A stretch of 64,000 nt of DNA from Hyaloscypha bicolor E (Eukaryota > Ascomycota > Leotiomycetes > Helotiales > Hyaloscyphaceae). Shown here piece by piece: positions 41,519 to 52,273 of the stretch. The position numbers and the translations under genes were made by a program. The DNA lies in the NCBI RefSeq assembly GCF_002865645.1, contig NW_020194519.1, positions 1,671,542 to 1,735,541 on the forward strand, in the 5' to 3' direction. Each line of letters begins with the position of its first letter. Position 1 is the stretch's first letter. The notes below the pieces were generated by a model, which was not told where the DNA came from, did not search any database, and saw only the letters and a list, made by a program, of their open reading frames with translations.

Positions 41519-43414
41519 ATGTCTGAATCAATACCAAAGCTCACTACAATCCATAGCGGGGTCCCAGCCCGTCTCTCAAATGAAGCTCTGGCTGCAAAAG
41601 AGAGAACATATTCTCTGCGAACCTTACCAACTAGTGTGCCGCGCCAAAGCGAATTGAGACTTCCACCCGATGTGACGAGAGATGTTTTTGATAAAGCCAT
41701 TGATGAATTGAGGAAAGTGCTAGGTAAAGCCGGTGTTGAATTGAACGACAAACCACTGGTTGATGGGTGGTACATGGAACATCCGTTCGTCTCCCTTCCA
41801 AGCCAAAATGATATCGAAGCGCTTGCTTAACAACTTGCAGAAACACCCATGATGCATACCACATCGTCGACCAAGAGGAAATGGTCTGCAGCGCCATCGT
41901 CTACCCATCCTCTACGACCGAAGTTCAATCCATAGTGCGATGGGCCAATGAATTCAAGATACCCATCTACCCCGTCTCCATGGGTCGCAATCTAGGCTAC
42001 GGAGGTGCCTCTCCTCGAGTCCCAGGATCGGTTGTAATTGATTTGGGAAGAAAAATGAATCAAGTGCTGAAGATCGATGGAGAGAATGCGAGTTGCATGG
42101 TTGAACCTGGTGTTAGCTATTTTAAGCTTTATGACGAGATTCAGAAGGCGGGATTCAAGCTTTGGATTGATACGCCTGATTTGGGGGGTGGAAGTGTGCT
42201 AGGAAATGCAATTGACCGAGGGGTCGGGTATGTTCTCTCCTATCTTCAAATAAACTCCAAGAGTAACTGAAGGTAGTTACACTCCATACGGCGACCACTT
42301 TGCCAACCACTGTGGCATGGAAATAGTTCTCCCAGATGGCAGCCTCCTCAGGACTGGAATGGGCGCTCTGCCCGGAAAAGATGGCACAGATAATCCCACG
42401 TGGGAGTCGTTCCAACATGCATACGGTCCCGTAATCGACGGCATCTTCAGCCAAAGCAACTTCGGAATCGTAACCAAGATGGGGTTCTGGCTGATGCCCG
42501 AAACAGGTCATCAATCCTACATGATCACTTTCCCACGCGAAGATGATTTCGAGCAAATCGTCGAGATCATCAGACCCCTCGCCCAGAAACGGATACTGGG
42601 AAACATTCCCCAACTCCGGCATGCCATCCAGGAACTCGCAGTAACGGGAAAGCCCAGAACAACCTGGTACAACGGCCCTGGCCACTTCCCTCGCGACGTA
42701 ATCCGCGAAGGAGTAAAGCAACTCCCGGTCGGTGACATATCCTGGGTCTTCTACGGCACCCAATACGGCGACACCGCATCCATCTCCTCCCAACTCGCCC
42801 TCATAAAGTCCGCCTTCGCCGCAATCCGAGGGAGCAAGTTCTTGCTCCCTTCCGACCTGCCACCGGACCATTACATCCACTCCCGCGTGCAAGTCTGCTC
42901 TGGCGTCCCAGTGCTTCGAGAGCTCGACTGGCTGAACTGGAAACCCAACGCCGCACACCTATTCTTCAGCCCCATTGTGCCCACGCGCGGCTCCTCGGCG
43001 CGAGTCATCCACGATATCATCACACGTCTACATGCCAAGTACGACTTCGACGTCTTCCCCACACTTTGCGTCGCTGGGCGAGAAATGCATTATATTGCCA
43101 ATATTGTGTACGATCGCTCCTCTGAAGACGAGAAAAGGAGAGCGAGAGAGCTGATGAGAGAATTGATTGACGAGGCAGCGAAAGAGGGGTTCGGGGAGTA
43201 TCGAACGCATTTGCTGTTTGCCGACCAGGTGGCTGGGACGTATAATTGGGGAGATGGGGCGCTTAGAAGGTTTAATGAGGCGATCAAGGATGCGCTAGAT
43301 CCGAATGGGATTCTTGCGCCTGGTCGGAATGGGATTTGGCCGAAAGGGTATAGAGGGAAGGGGTGGGAATTGGTTGGTGAGAAGGCAAAGGGATGTGCGA
43401 AGGCTAGAATGTGA
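41519..43414 (+). CDS. Vanillyl-alcohol-oxidase-type flavoprotein (4-alkylphenol oxidase)
   Basis: Three exons (41519-41784, 41841-42227, 42277-43414), 596 residues; intron 1 has a GTTCGT donor. The PCMH-type FAD domain shows NTHDAYHIVDQEEM, PISMGRN-like [56 protein letters not shown] (containing the catalytic-type Asp) and FSQSNFGIVTKMGFWLMP. The C-terminal cap has VAGREMHYIANIVY, with His at the place of the covalent FAD histidine of Penicillium VAO, plus FGEYRTHL and TYNW. Length and order match VAO (about 560 residues). VAO oxidises para-substituted phenols (vanillyl alcohol, 4-(methoxymethyl)phenol, eugenol) with H2O2 release. No signal peptide, so intracellular, probably peroxisomal or cytosolic. 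Confidence 0.93.
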
Positions 43415-43648
43415 TGATAGTGGATGGACTGCTTCTCTCTGCCATGCAGTTGTCACAATAAATCGCGCTGGCGATCATATGTCCTTGTTTGGTGCTGTAC
43501 AATCGGAGATGAAACATGAGAACACAAGAAACGTGTATTGCAATTATGTACTCACAATCAGATCCGCTTCCTGAATGAACATGCCTGGAGGCAGAAGGTA
43601 TCATCCCTTTTAACATCCTTTTACCTCATCTATGCCGTCTCATCCAAA
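43415..43648. other. convergent 3' ends, oxidase and ypp1
   Basis: 234 bp between two converging stop codons; no gene. It marks the boundary between the metabolic block and housekeeping genes. Confidence 0.4.
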
Positions 43649-46600
43649 TCACAAAACATAGCCTCCACCGCCGACGACAGCCCAATCTCTGACTCCTCTC
43701 CCTTCTTCGAGCTCCACGCACCACCAAAGCACTTCCCTGGCTTTATCAGGCTGGCCACTTTCCTCATAAGCTCGAGCGAGAGCAAACCACGCTTCGCTAT
43801 AGTTCCATCCTGTGCCTAATTTCGTGAGGGCGGTTAGAAGACCATAAGCACGGTCTCGGGCTGCCAATCTGTCCAAGAGCGAGGTCGAAGAGCCTTTGTA
43901 GTTGGGCTCGAGACCGGATGACTGAGACTCTGGAGTAGAAGCAGGCTCTTGAGGGGTCTGGCTTACTCCATTTACCCTGGGCTTTGTCGAAGCCAGCCCA
44001 ATTGGGCCGCGAGGAATAATAGGGAGGGATGAAGATGGTTTGATTGGAGGTGGCTGTGTGGTGAGCGGGGTTGTTGCTACTGGGGTGTTGACTGTTGAGG
44101 ATGACCGAGTTGCAAGAGAGCTTGGTAAGACGAGGCTCGGGATCGAAGGCGGCGGGAGAAGTTCTTCGGTGTAAATGTCTAGCAAGATGTTTGAGAGGCC
44201 CACAATTGCGGAGGAATGGTTAGCAAAATGCGAGAGGGCGGATTCGAAATGCCCGAGAGCAGTGTATGGAGCCGTTTCAGCGACTGCCAGATATCCGCGC
44301 TTCCAGAGATTTTAGCACAACACCATAGGCATTACATTCGAATTACTAACCTCGGAATACACATCACCCCATAGCTCCGCAACACTTTTGCCGCCTCCCC
44401 ATCCTGGATGGTCTATTGAAACATGCCCAGTGGTATCTCTTGAGATATCTTCCTCTAACTTCTTAACCAATTTATATGCTTCTTCAATACCACCCTTCGC
44501 ATCCTCGTAAAGAGATGCTCGGCGATAGAAACCACTTACAAGTAGCCACACCTTTACAAGGATAGCACTGCGTCGCCGCCGCTGTTGGTCTTTGGGGAAG
44601 CGAGTTGATGGATTTGTTGACGAAGAATACGGAGAGACATGGGGCAATCGGGTGTCTTGTGCTAGGGTGGCATTCTGATGAGCTGGCTTTAACGAAGGCT
44701 CCTTCTGAGCCATGTGTTGCGACTTAGGTGGTAGGGGTTTCGATCCAGGACGCGAGTTAGGTGAAGAATTTGTGATGGTTGGGTTTTTGGCAGAGTTAAC
44801 GCCATCGTTCACCCACTGACCTCGGTTCGGGCTATCAGATGGCGGAGTAAAGAATTTCTCGCCATCTACTGTCGTGGGATTGTGACTCTCATGGCTCTTT
44901 GCTCCACTGCCACTACGCCTCCGACCTGTGCTAGTGCTTCTTTCCCGGTTACTCCCAGAGCCTTTCTTTTTGGTTACACTGTCACTGCGCTTCTGCAACT
45001 TCTCGTGACGTTGCTGTTTCGCTGCTGTGCCATTTTCACTTGTTACTTGAATCGTGGGAGCCCGCGTACTGGTAATCGTTTGGGTAGTCTTGGGTCGGTC
45101 AACAAGCGTCCTTTCACTAGTAATCGAACTCGATACCATCGGCTTTCGAATCGATCGACCCGATCTTCCAAATATACTCCCTGTTATGCTCTTGATCGTG
45201 CCTGCCGAGCTCTTCGGCGGCACTGCTGAAGCTTTGTTTGCCGTAGAAGGAGTAGAATCTGTCTTGGGATCGACGAACAATCTTGTGTAGAGACTCAGGA
45301 GCTCATCACTTGCATTGACTGCAACCTCTGGCCCTTCCAGTACCTCGATAAGGGCTAGTTGCGTCATCTTCACTTCAAGGACGCTCTCTCTTTCGAAATC
45401 ATCCATATCGTCAACCACTCCTCCCTGGCTTCTCCCAATCGATTTCTCGTTCAAATGATCGCTTCGATATACGCCATTGAGATCCGCTTCCCCAAATAAG
45501 TTTTTGGGGTCTTGGAATTGCTCAAACGCGCCTTCGCAAGATCTTGCGGCTGTCAAAAAGTCTTGCCGTGCGCTGAGCAGGAGCGCCATGAGATGCCACA
45601 ATGGTATCAGCGATCGTTCTCTGGAGAAGCGTCCAGCGTGTGGGCCCAACCCGGGTGCGATATTAGAGCGAGGAAGCAACCCAGATTTAACAACCTCGAT
45701 TGCAGCAGCTAACTCTCTACGCTCAGCAAGAACTGTCCCCAGTGCAAACAAAGTCTCGACATCATTTGTGCTTTCGTACTGGGGCATCAGTGCTTTACGA
45801 AAGCACTTGATGGCTCGTAGTTGTATATCTGATCTTGATGGAGCATCATATGTCAAACGCGCCCATTGGGCATGAGCAATACCGATGCAGCGCCAGGCCA
45901 GAGCGAAAACTCTCGGTGGGATTGTTGTTTCCGCCTCTCTTGAGCTACCGTTCTCGAGAAGCCGGCCGTTTGCATTTCCATGGGCACTTGGATGATGCTT
46001 ATTCAACCAATCTTCAAAAAACTGACCGAGGTCTTTCGCCTTCGCGGCCCCTTGTCGAGATCCATATCGACACAAAGCTTTGATGCATTCAGATGCCGTT
46101 CTCAGGACAGTCTCGTCATCATCAAGACCATGTTCCTCTTCACCAGTTTTTTCGAATCGCGCCTTGCCTTTTCCGACGATTTCCATATACGTATCGAATG
46201 CTTTGAACGATAAATCAAACTCGGCCACAGTTAAATGGACTGTGAAGAGATGACGCAGTATTCTCGTGGAATGGAACGTCTTGGTCGCTGCTCGATAGAG
46301 AATGTCCAAAACTCCCCTGCCAACTGCCTCAGCTCCCCCTTCTCCCAGATCTTGCTCGCTCCAGTTACTGCCACAGAGGATCCGCCAATTTTGTATCACA
46401 AGATCCGCGAAAGCTTCGACCTCGTCACCTGCTTCATCGGCCTTTGGAAATTGCACCTCGGCCAACAAGAGAGTCTCATATCGACCTTCGACTCTTTTCA
46501 ATTCAGCTCGTTGCTGGAGCCGGGTTGAAGTCTCAGCATACGCAGTCGCGAGGGATGTTGTGGGAAATGGCAAGTCTTGCTGTAATAGGTCCGAAAGTGT

Positions 46601-47573
46601 AATGTAGTATTCCTTCCATACTTGTCTTCGAGATACTTCAGCTTGAGGAGCACGGCCGCCACTGGGAGTCGACCCTTGAACCTCCCAGAACTTAGCCCAA
46701 GCACGGAACGCAGAAAGCGTTTCGGTCTCCAGGATGGATGAAATTTTTGACTTAATCGCACGGCTAGAGAGCATGCAGAACCCTGTCAAGTAAAGTTCTG
46801 TCCATGATCGAAGCGCCTTGGGCTGCCTTTCAGTCGCCGACACGCTCGATAGTATTGGCAATGCAGACTCGTAGCTTTCCAAGGCTTCGGCGACTGCTCC
46901 TGTTCGACCTTGAGCGCTTCCCTTGATATATGAGGCCTTCAACGCACACACTTTAGTCCATTCTGCAGACTCCTTGTTCGTGCCATCCAGTTGTGCAAAG
47001 TCTTGCTCTACGCTCCTAGGGAGCCTCGACGCAGCTAACGATGGCTCACCCAGTTGCCAATGAATCCAGCCCAGACATACTTGCGCCTGAAATTCGTCCT
47101 CGACATATGTCTTCTCCTTCTCTATGGCTTCTAACAACAAGGGGATATAACGAGAAATGCTCGGATATTGCGAATAGGAAGCAGTAGCAGTCATCTCAGT
47201 GTGTGCGGTTTGGCTGGCACCAGCAGTTGCAGGGCGAGCTGTGCTCGGTCTGGTGTGTCCAACTTGGACGACGGTGAACTCGGATTCCGCCGTCAATGTG
47301 AGGCCTGTACCATGCCATCAGTCACTACCGCTACACCCTTGAATAAAGCAAGCTCTATTCCACAGGTGATTGTAGACGTACATGTTCGATGGGGTGCATG
47401 CTTCTTGATCTTCCTGACCAGCTCCGGCACTGCATCCCAATTCCCTTCGCAGCGTGCCTCGTCCAACTGCTGGATGTATAGGGCTGCCTTCGATTGTTCC
47501 CGCTACAGCATGCAGTGTCAGTAGGCATTCCCCAGAGACACCAAAGTCGAGATAGGGCTTCACCCACGCTCAT
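43649..47573 (-). CDS. ypp1: Cargo-transport protein Ypp1 (TTC7-like TPR protein)
   Basis: Four exons (47568-47573, 47382-47502, 44351-47304, 43649-44299), 1243 residues. The first exon is a six-base ATGAGC, spliced to REQSKAALYIQQLDEARCEGNWDAVPELVRKIKKHAPNR, the conserved N-terminus. Helical TPR-like repeats follow (FQAQVCLGWIHWQLGEPSLA, LAWRCIGIAHAQWARLTYDA, TNDVETLFALGTVLAERREL, PLWHLMALLLSARQDF). A disordered Ser/Thr/Lys-rich insert spans roughly 760-970. C-terminal TPRs finish it (AETAPYTALGHFESALSHFA, SEAWFALARAYEESGQPDKA). In yeast Ypp1 works with Efr3 to hold PI4-kinase Stt4 at the plasma membrane and in receptor endocytosis. Divergent from rix1 across 485 bp. Confidence 0.9.
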
Positions 47574-48057
47574 GGTTGGGACGTTGGGGACCCCAAATGA
47601 TTTCGGAATCGCGCAAATCGGAGGGCATCATAGGTTAGCAGGCACACAGCTTCATGATGATAGAGGATCGAGGGGAATTGCTTCAGGTCGTGAAAAATAA
47701 CGTGTGTTAAAGATTACCGCTTCCGCGCAATATCAAAGCCAGATGGATCTCCATCGTCACTGTTCCCTGCTGGACATAATCCTTGGCGCGGCCTCAATCC
47801 AATGTGGGGCCGGTGCCGCGTGGGCCAATCATGTCCCTCAATGCACTACGCGAAGTTTTCCACGCCTTTATTTCCAACTTTTTCACGAGCCATCTCGACG
47901 GCAGCACGAATACGAGTCACGAGTTCATATCCCAATCCTCATGGTTGCGATACAGCCTGGGAGTTGCCCAGTTCAGAATCCTCACCAGATAAAGACCGTA
48001 TCCAAACCCGCATTGCCAGTTTAAAACCTGTAGACTGAGAACGAGTGCTGAATTCCA
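47574..48057. promoter_or_regulatory. divergent promoter ypp1/rix1
   Basis: Intergenic between two divergent housekeeping genes; no gene inside. Part of it (47580-47700) can be read as 5' extension of ypp1 (MPSDLRDSEIIWGPQRP), but the splice phase favours the ATGAGC start. Confidence 0.4.
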
Positions 48058-50332
48058 ATGTCTCTTCCACCAGACCTCAGGGTTCTCTGCTTCCAGCTCT
48101 CTTCGACTCCAGCAACTGATCTCCCTCGACTTACCCCAATCTTGTTACGCCATGTCTTGCGGTGCCAAATTCCGCTCTCGAGTCCTGCTGGAAACGTTGC
48201 TAAGGCCGATGCATCTGCTTCATCCGTGCTTATCCACAAGCTAAAAACTCAACTGTCGACGTTACTCAATGGCAAGAGCCCCGAGGGAAGGTTCACAGCT
48301 GTGGTCCTAATCAAAGCCGTTGTCGAAGTTGGAGGCTGGGAGATTTTGCAGGGTGCAGAATCATGGGTTCGAGGGCTGCTGTCCTTATTTGGGGTGAGTA
48401 CATGTCAACCCGCTTCCTCTGAACGTCAGATTAACAGCAAAATAGAAACCGGATTCTCCTGCGGCAAAGGAGTTGTGTATCATGGCACTTACCAAGATCT
48501 ATTGCATGACCCAGCCATATCAGACTCTGGTGAGAGAGATGACCACTCCGACCCTGCCGGCGTTCATCACCTCTTGTCTGAACTTAATTTCGCCGAAGTC
48601 ATCAAGTAAGGCAGTAGACGTACCCTCGTCGCTGCGAGAAACCATCTTCAGATCTTTCTCCATGCTACTCCCTCGTCACACTACCATTTATCGTCCATTT
48701 ATTTCCCAGATACGTCTGGCCATTCGCCCGTTTCTCGCCCCAACTTCGTCCGACGACCTATTCGTGTCGCAGCTGCTCAAAGAGAGCGCGCAGCATCTCG
48801 CCGTTCTTCTTCACCAGACTGCACCTAAAAACGCTGGCGGAGAAGAATGGGGCAAGGCAGTTCGTGACCTCGTCCAGACTGTGCACGAGACTGCCGATCA
48901 CGTTTTTCGAGCCGTGATCGAGGATTGGGAGTCTACTGCTTCTTACAGCGGCAGAACTGTAGACGTTAATCAACCTTTGCATGGAGGCGGGAACGCTGCT
49001 GAAGACTTGTTGCCGTGGACGGGAATTAATTCAGGTGTCGAACGTATTACTGGCTTGCTTGAACTATTAGCAGAGTACTTCAAGAGTGAAACATCTACAC
49101 CTGTTACTATTCCTCTGGGGTCTGTTTTCGATATGGTCACCAGAATGCTCTCCATTGCTGTTCCCCCATTGTCTGCGGAATCTTCCAATGGTCATGGCGC
49201 TGCACGGCTACATCCTGCTATCGATCGTGACGAGAGAGATGGTTTATGGAGCGGCATGCCTCAAATATACGTCGCTGCTCTCCAGGTTATCAACACAATT
49301 GCTGAGAGAATAGAAGACGCTTTTTTGTCGATCTCACAAGGCAGTCTCGACCAGCTGGCTTGGGTATTCCCCTTTGGCAAGCACAGTCCAGATTTTCGCT
49401 TAAATGCCTACAAGCTTACTGCCAAAACCTTATTCTACATCGGCCAAAGCTTCGACAGGGCTCAGGTTGGAAGACTATCTGGAATTATTCGGTCATGCTG
49501 CAGGGATCTTCAAATTGTTGATCCAGTCCTCAGCAGTCTCGGGGCCGTTGAGGACTCGGGAAGGAAAGCAAAGGGTCAGCTAGAAGGTTCGAATCGCAAT
49601 GCCGATACTTTCCTTCGGACTACGATAGCGGTGCCGTTGAAGGAAACGGTGAAGCCTCCGGTTGCTACAGAAGCGGGCGAGCTCCTGCCACTGCTTTTAT
49701 CGCACATACCGCAGCAATGTCTTGACCAATCTCTACGTTCTCTAGTCGAGCGAACGGCTATCCTGACTCACAACAAAGGTGCAATGCTAGCAAGCATCTT
49801 GAATCCTTTTGTTGGAAAGAACGGGAAGGCGATGACGAGCATCCTGCCTCACTTGACCCGGGCGTTTGGTGATGACGATACGGTAGAGATTTTGCTTCGG
49901 CCACGCCTGCCGCTCCTTCCCTCCACGAGTACGCGATCGTTCAACGAGGAAAGAGCGAAGGAAGACTCTGAAGATGAAGATATGGATATTCATCCGGAAC
50001 CTGGATCAACAGAAGAAAACATGCCTCTTGCTACCCCTTTTCTTCAAGATGCCGCCGCTGCGCGTCCAGGATTTGGTCCTCCTGCAGACACGCCTGATAC
50101 CAAACACTCTCTTCCAAACTTTGCTGGCTTTGGATCTCATGAAGGGTCCTTGCCTATGCCCTTATCGATGCCAACTCCAGCTCCAATGCCGAAGGGGAAC
50201 TCTGCACCAGATTATTTGGCTCCTAAGAATGATCACGCGGACATCGATATGGACCAAGATGAGGAGTCTTCTGGGAACGAAAGTGTGCATCTCACGATGC
50301 AATTGGATACCGATTCCGACAGCGACGAATAG
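48058..50332 (+). CDS. rix1: Pre-rRNA-processing protein Rix1
   Basis: Two exons (48058-48393, 48446-50332; GTGAGT...ATAG, phase 0), 740 residues. The N-terminal half is the RIX1 alpha-helical domain: VLIHKLKTQLSTLLNGKSPEGRFTAVVLIKAVVEVGGWEIL, ELCIMALTKIYCMTQPYQTLVREM, TPTLPAFITSCLNL. The C-terminus is acidic (EDSEDEDMDIHPEP) and ends in LDTDSDSDE with a Pro/Met-rich stretch, as in PELP1/Rix1 proteins. Rix1 forms a complex with Ipi1 and Ipi3 that joins Rea1 to pre-60S particles for ITS2 processing and remodelling; nuclear. It is the second 60S-assembly gene in the window after nop16. Confidence 0.93.
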
Positions 50333-52273
50333 AAATCTAGAGCGCTCTCCCCCGCATTCTGAGAACTCGGCCTTGTAAGAAGTCTGGTCTACTTCCCCCG
50401 TAGCTTCAAGCCTAGAAAGTTCTTCACCTGTAGCTCCCGCACAAGAGTTAAAAATAGCAATCATGAAGTCTGGTAAGCCATCGTGAGGCTCTTTCTTAGC
50501 TCTCTTCTCAAGTATATAATAATGTCCGCCCCACTTTTCTTTTCTTCCTCTTCCTGCCTTCATACCTACATCAAACTTTCAGACACACCAGAGCTTTTAT
50601 CTCCACCAAAACCGATCAAGTTTTCCCGGAGAATCCATTCTCCACATCCTATTTCTTCATTTCGTCTCCACGTCGACGGAAAATAAGCTTTGCACTTCAA
50701 CAGACCAGGTTCTTCAATTACCCAAACAGTAAGTAACCACCCTCCCCGGTGCTCTTTCCTCGTGCGCATTGCTTGCATTGTAAGTCGTCATAAGACATCA
50801 CCATGCTCCAGTGGAGCCAAGTGACTTCGAGCGTTCATCGCACTGTACCTATCTCGCTCAACAACATTCTGCAATGCAGAACAGCTGCTCTTAAGTGATG
50901 AATGCAAGTTGTTTCCGCACTTGAGCACCTATTCAGTGTAATGGTTATTTGGGCTGTGCAGCAAAATGCGTTTGCAGGGTATTCGAGCACTGTTTGCGAC
51001 CATATTTCAATGCAATTTTTCGAATTCAAACGTGGTTGCGAAGCGTGCCCGGTCTCCTCGTGCTTTCACCAGCAAAAACAGTCTGCGTGCGGCTTGAACC
51101 TGGTGAGAGCACGTGCTATGGCGCACACTCAGAATTTCGGAAATTTTGCTCTGACTTCATTGATGCCTTCCCCGGATCCGTAGTCGAAACCCTATTTTCA
51201 CGTGATACTGGAAAAGGGGCGTCACGTGAACATCAAGTAAATTTTGTCACGTGCATTTAGACCTGGACTGGCACTTCCAAGTCGGGCTAGCTTAGTCGGG
51301 CTAGCTTATCCGTGGAGATGATCGGAGTACCGCAGGGCTTCGTTGGGAATAGCTTCAGCTGTCTTTGTCCTCGGCGTCGGTGACCTTGTTGTCGTCGACC
51401 TCGCTGTTATTGACCTCGCTGTCGCTCTCATCGCTTCGCCTCATGATCTCTAGTCGCCGCTCCTCGCCATCCCAATCTATTCTAGTCTCCCTGCAGTCGA
51501 TATCAAAATCCGATATGCAACAGACGTCTTTGAATTCAAATTGCCCAATCAAAGGCTGTAGTTGTCAGCCGGGCGATACCCACTGCCCACGCGCCTCGTT
51601 TTCCCCCTCTCCACCGCCCCCGAAGCCGTTGGCAGTTCACATTGAAATGCGATGTGCAACAAAAGGTTTTTGAATTGCTTTAGCCAATAGGAGTCGCAAT
51701 TTTCCCAGGACCCTTGCTTTTCTTGTCTCGGTGCCAGGACTTTTGTTCGCCTTCAATCATGATCTTCGGCCTTAGCTTGGATCCTCACTTTCCTCGGGAC
51801 ATGAAGTTCCAGAGCAACGATGTTTCAGAAGTCCTGGCATTATGGGAAGGCAGTTCTGTACCAAAATTACCTTGTTGCTAAACTTCTGAACTGGATGTTT
51901 TGAAGCGAAATGGAGAATGGAGAATTATATGATTTCCGAGGTTATTGCGGCATGGTGATAAACCATTGTCGAGCTGGCTCGTGGTTGTCAAACACTTTCT
52001 AATTCAATACAAAGTTACCTCGTCTTCTTGTTATTGTAGTCTTCTCAACTTATATTCCTTTCTTTGAAGATCCAACTCTGAGTTCTGATCGATCAATGAT
52101 AAATTTTATCGTAAACGTTGCGAATTTACGAACTCTCATCGTCGTCACTGTGGTTCAAACTTAAGGAGTTTAGCCGATTTCTTCTTCCTTCCGTCTTTTT
52201 TCTGATTTTGGGGTGTGAAGTCAATTTTTCAATGAACATTTGCTAACATGCTTGATGTAGATAATCTTTCACG
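50333..52273. other. 1.9 kb intergenic region
   Basis: No gene supported. Contains four CACGTG boxes (51110-51253), a GTCGGGCTAGCTTA direct repeat at about 51282-51309, and two related stretches (around 51500-51560 and 51640-51695) that look like diverged copies of one another. Frames at 51355-51673 on both strands are simple-sequence artefacts (CTCGCTGT/GACCTCG repeats). The pyrimidine-rich TTGATGTAG before 52260 may end a 5' UTR intron of the next gene. Confidence 0.4.
51110..51253. promoter_or_regulatory. cluster of four CACGTG E-boxes
   Basis: CACGTG at 51110, 51199, 51223 and 51248; three lie within 55 bp and three are preceded by T (TCACGTG). Such spacing is unlikely by chance and suggests a bHLH-bound element, about 1 kb upstream of the orphan gene at 52274. 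Confidence 0.5.

Noticed and set aside
42155..42958. 267-residue minus-strand frame
   Set aside because: Antisense to the well-supported VAO-type oxidase exon; composition is a shadow of the real gene.
43415..48057. ypp1 as part of the metabolic cluster
   Set aside because: It is a conserved PI4-kinase complex component; its convergent orientation marks the cluster boundary instead.
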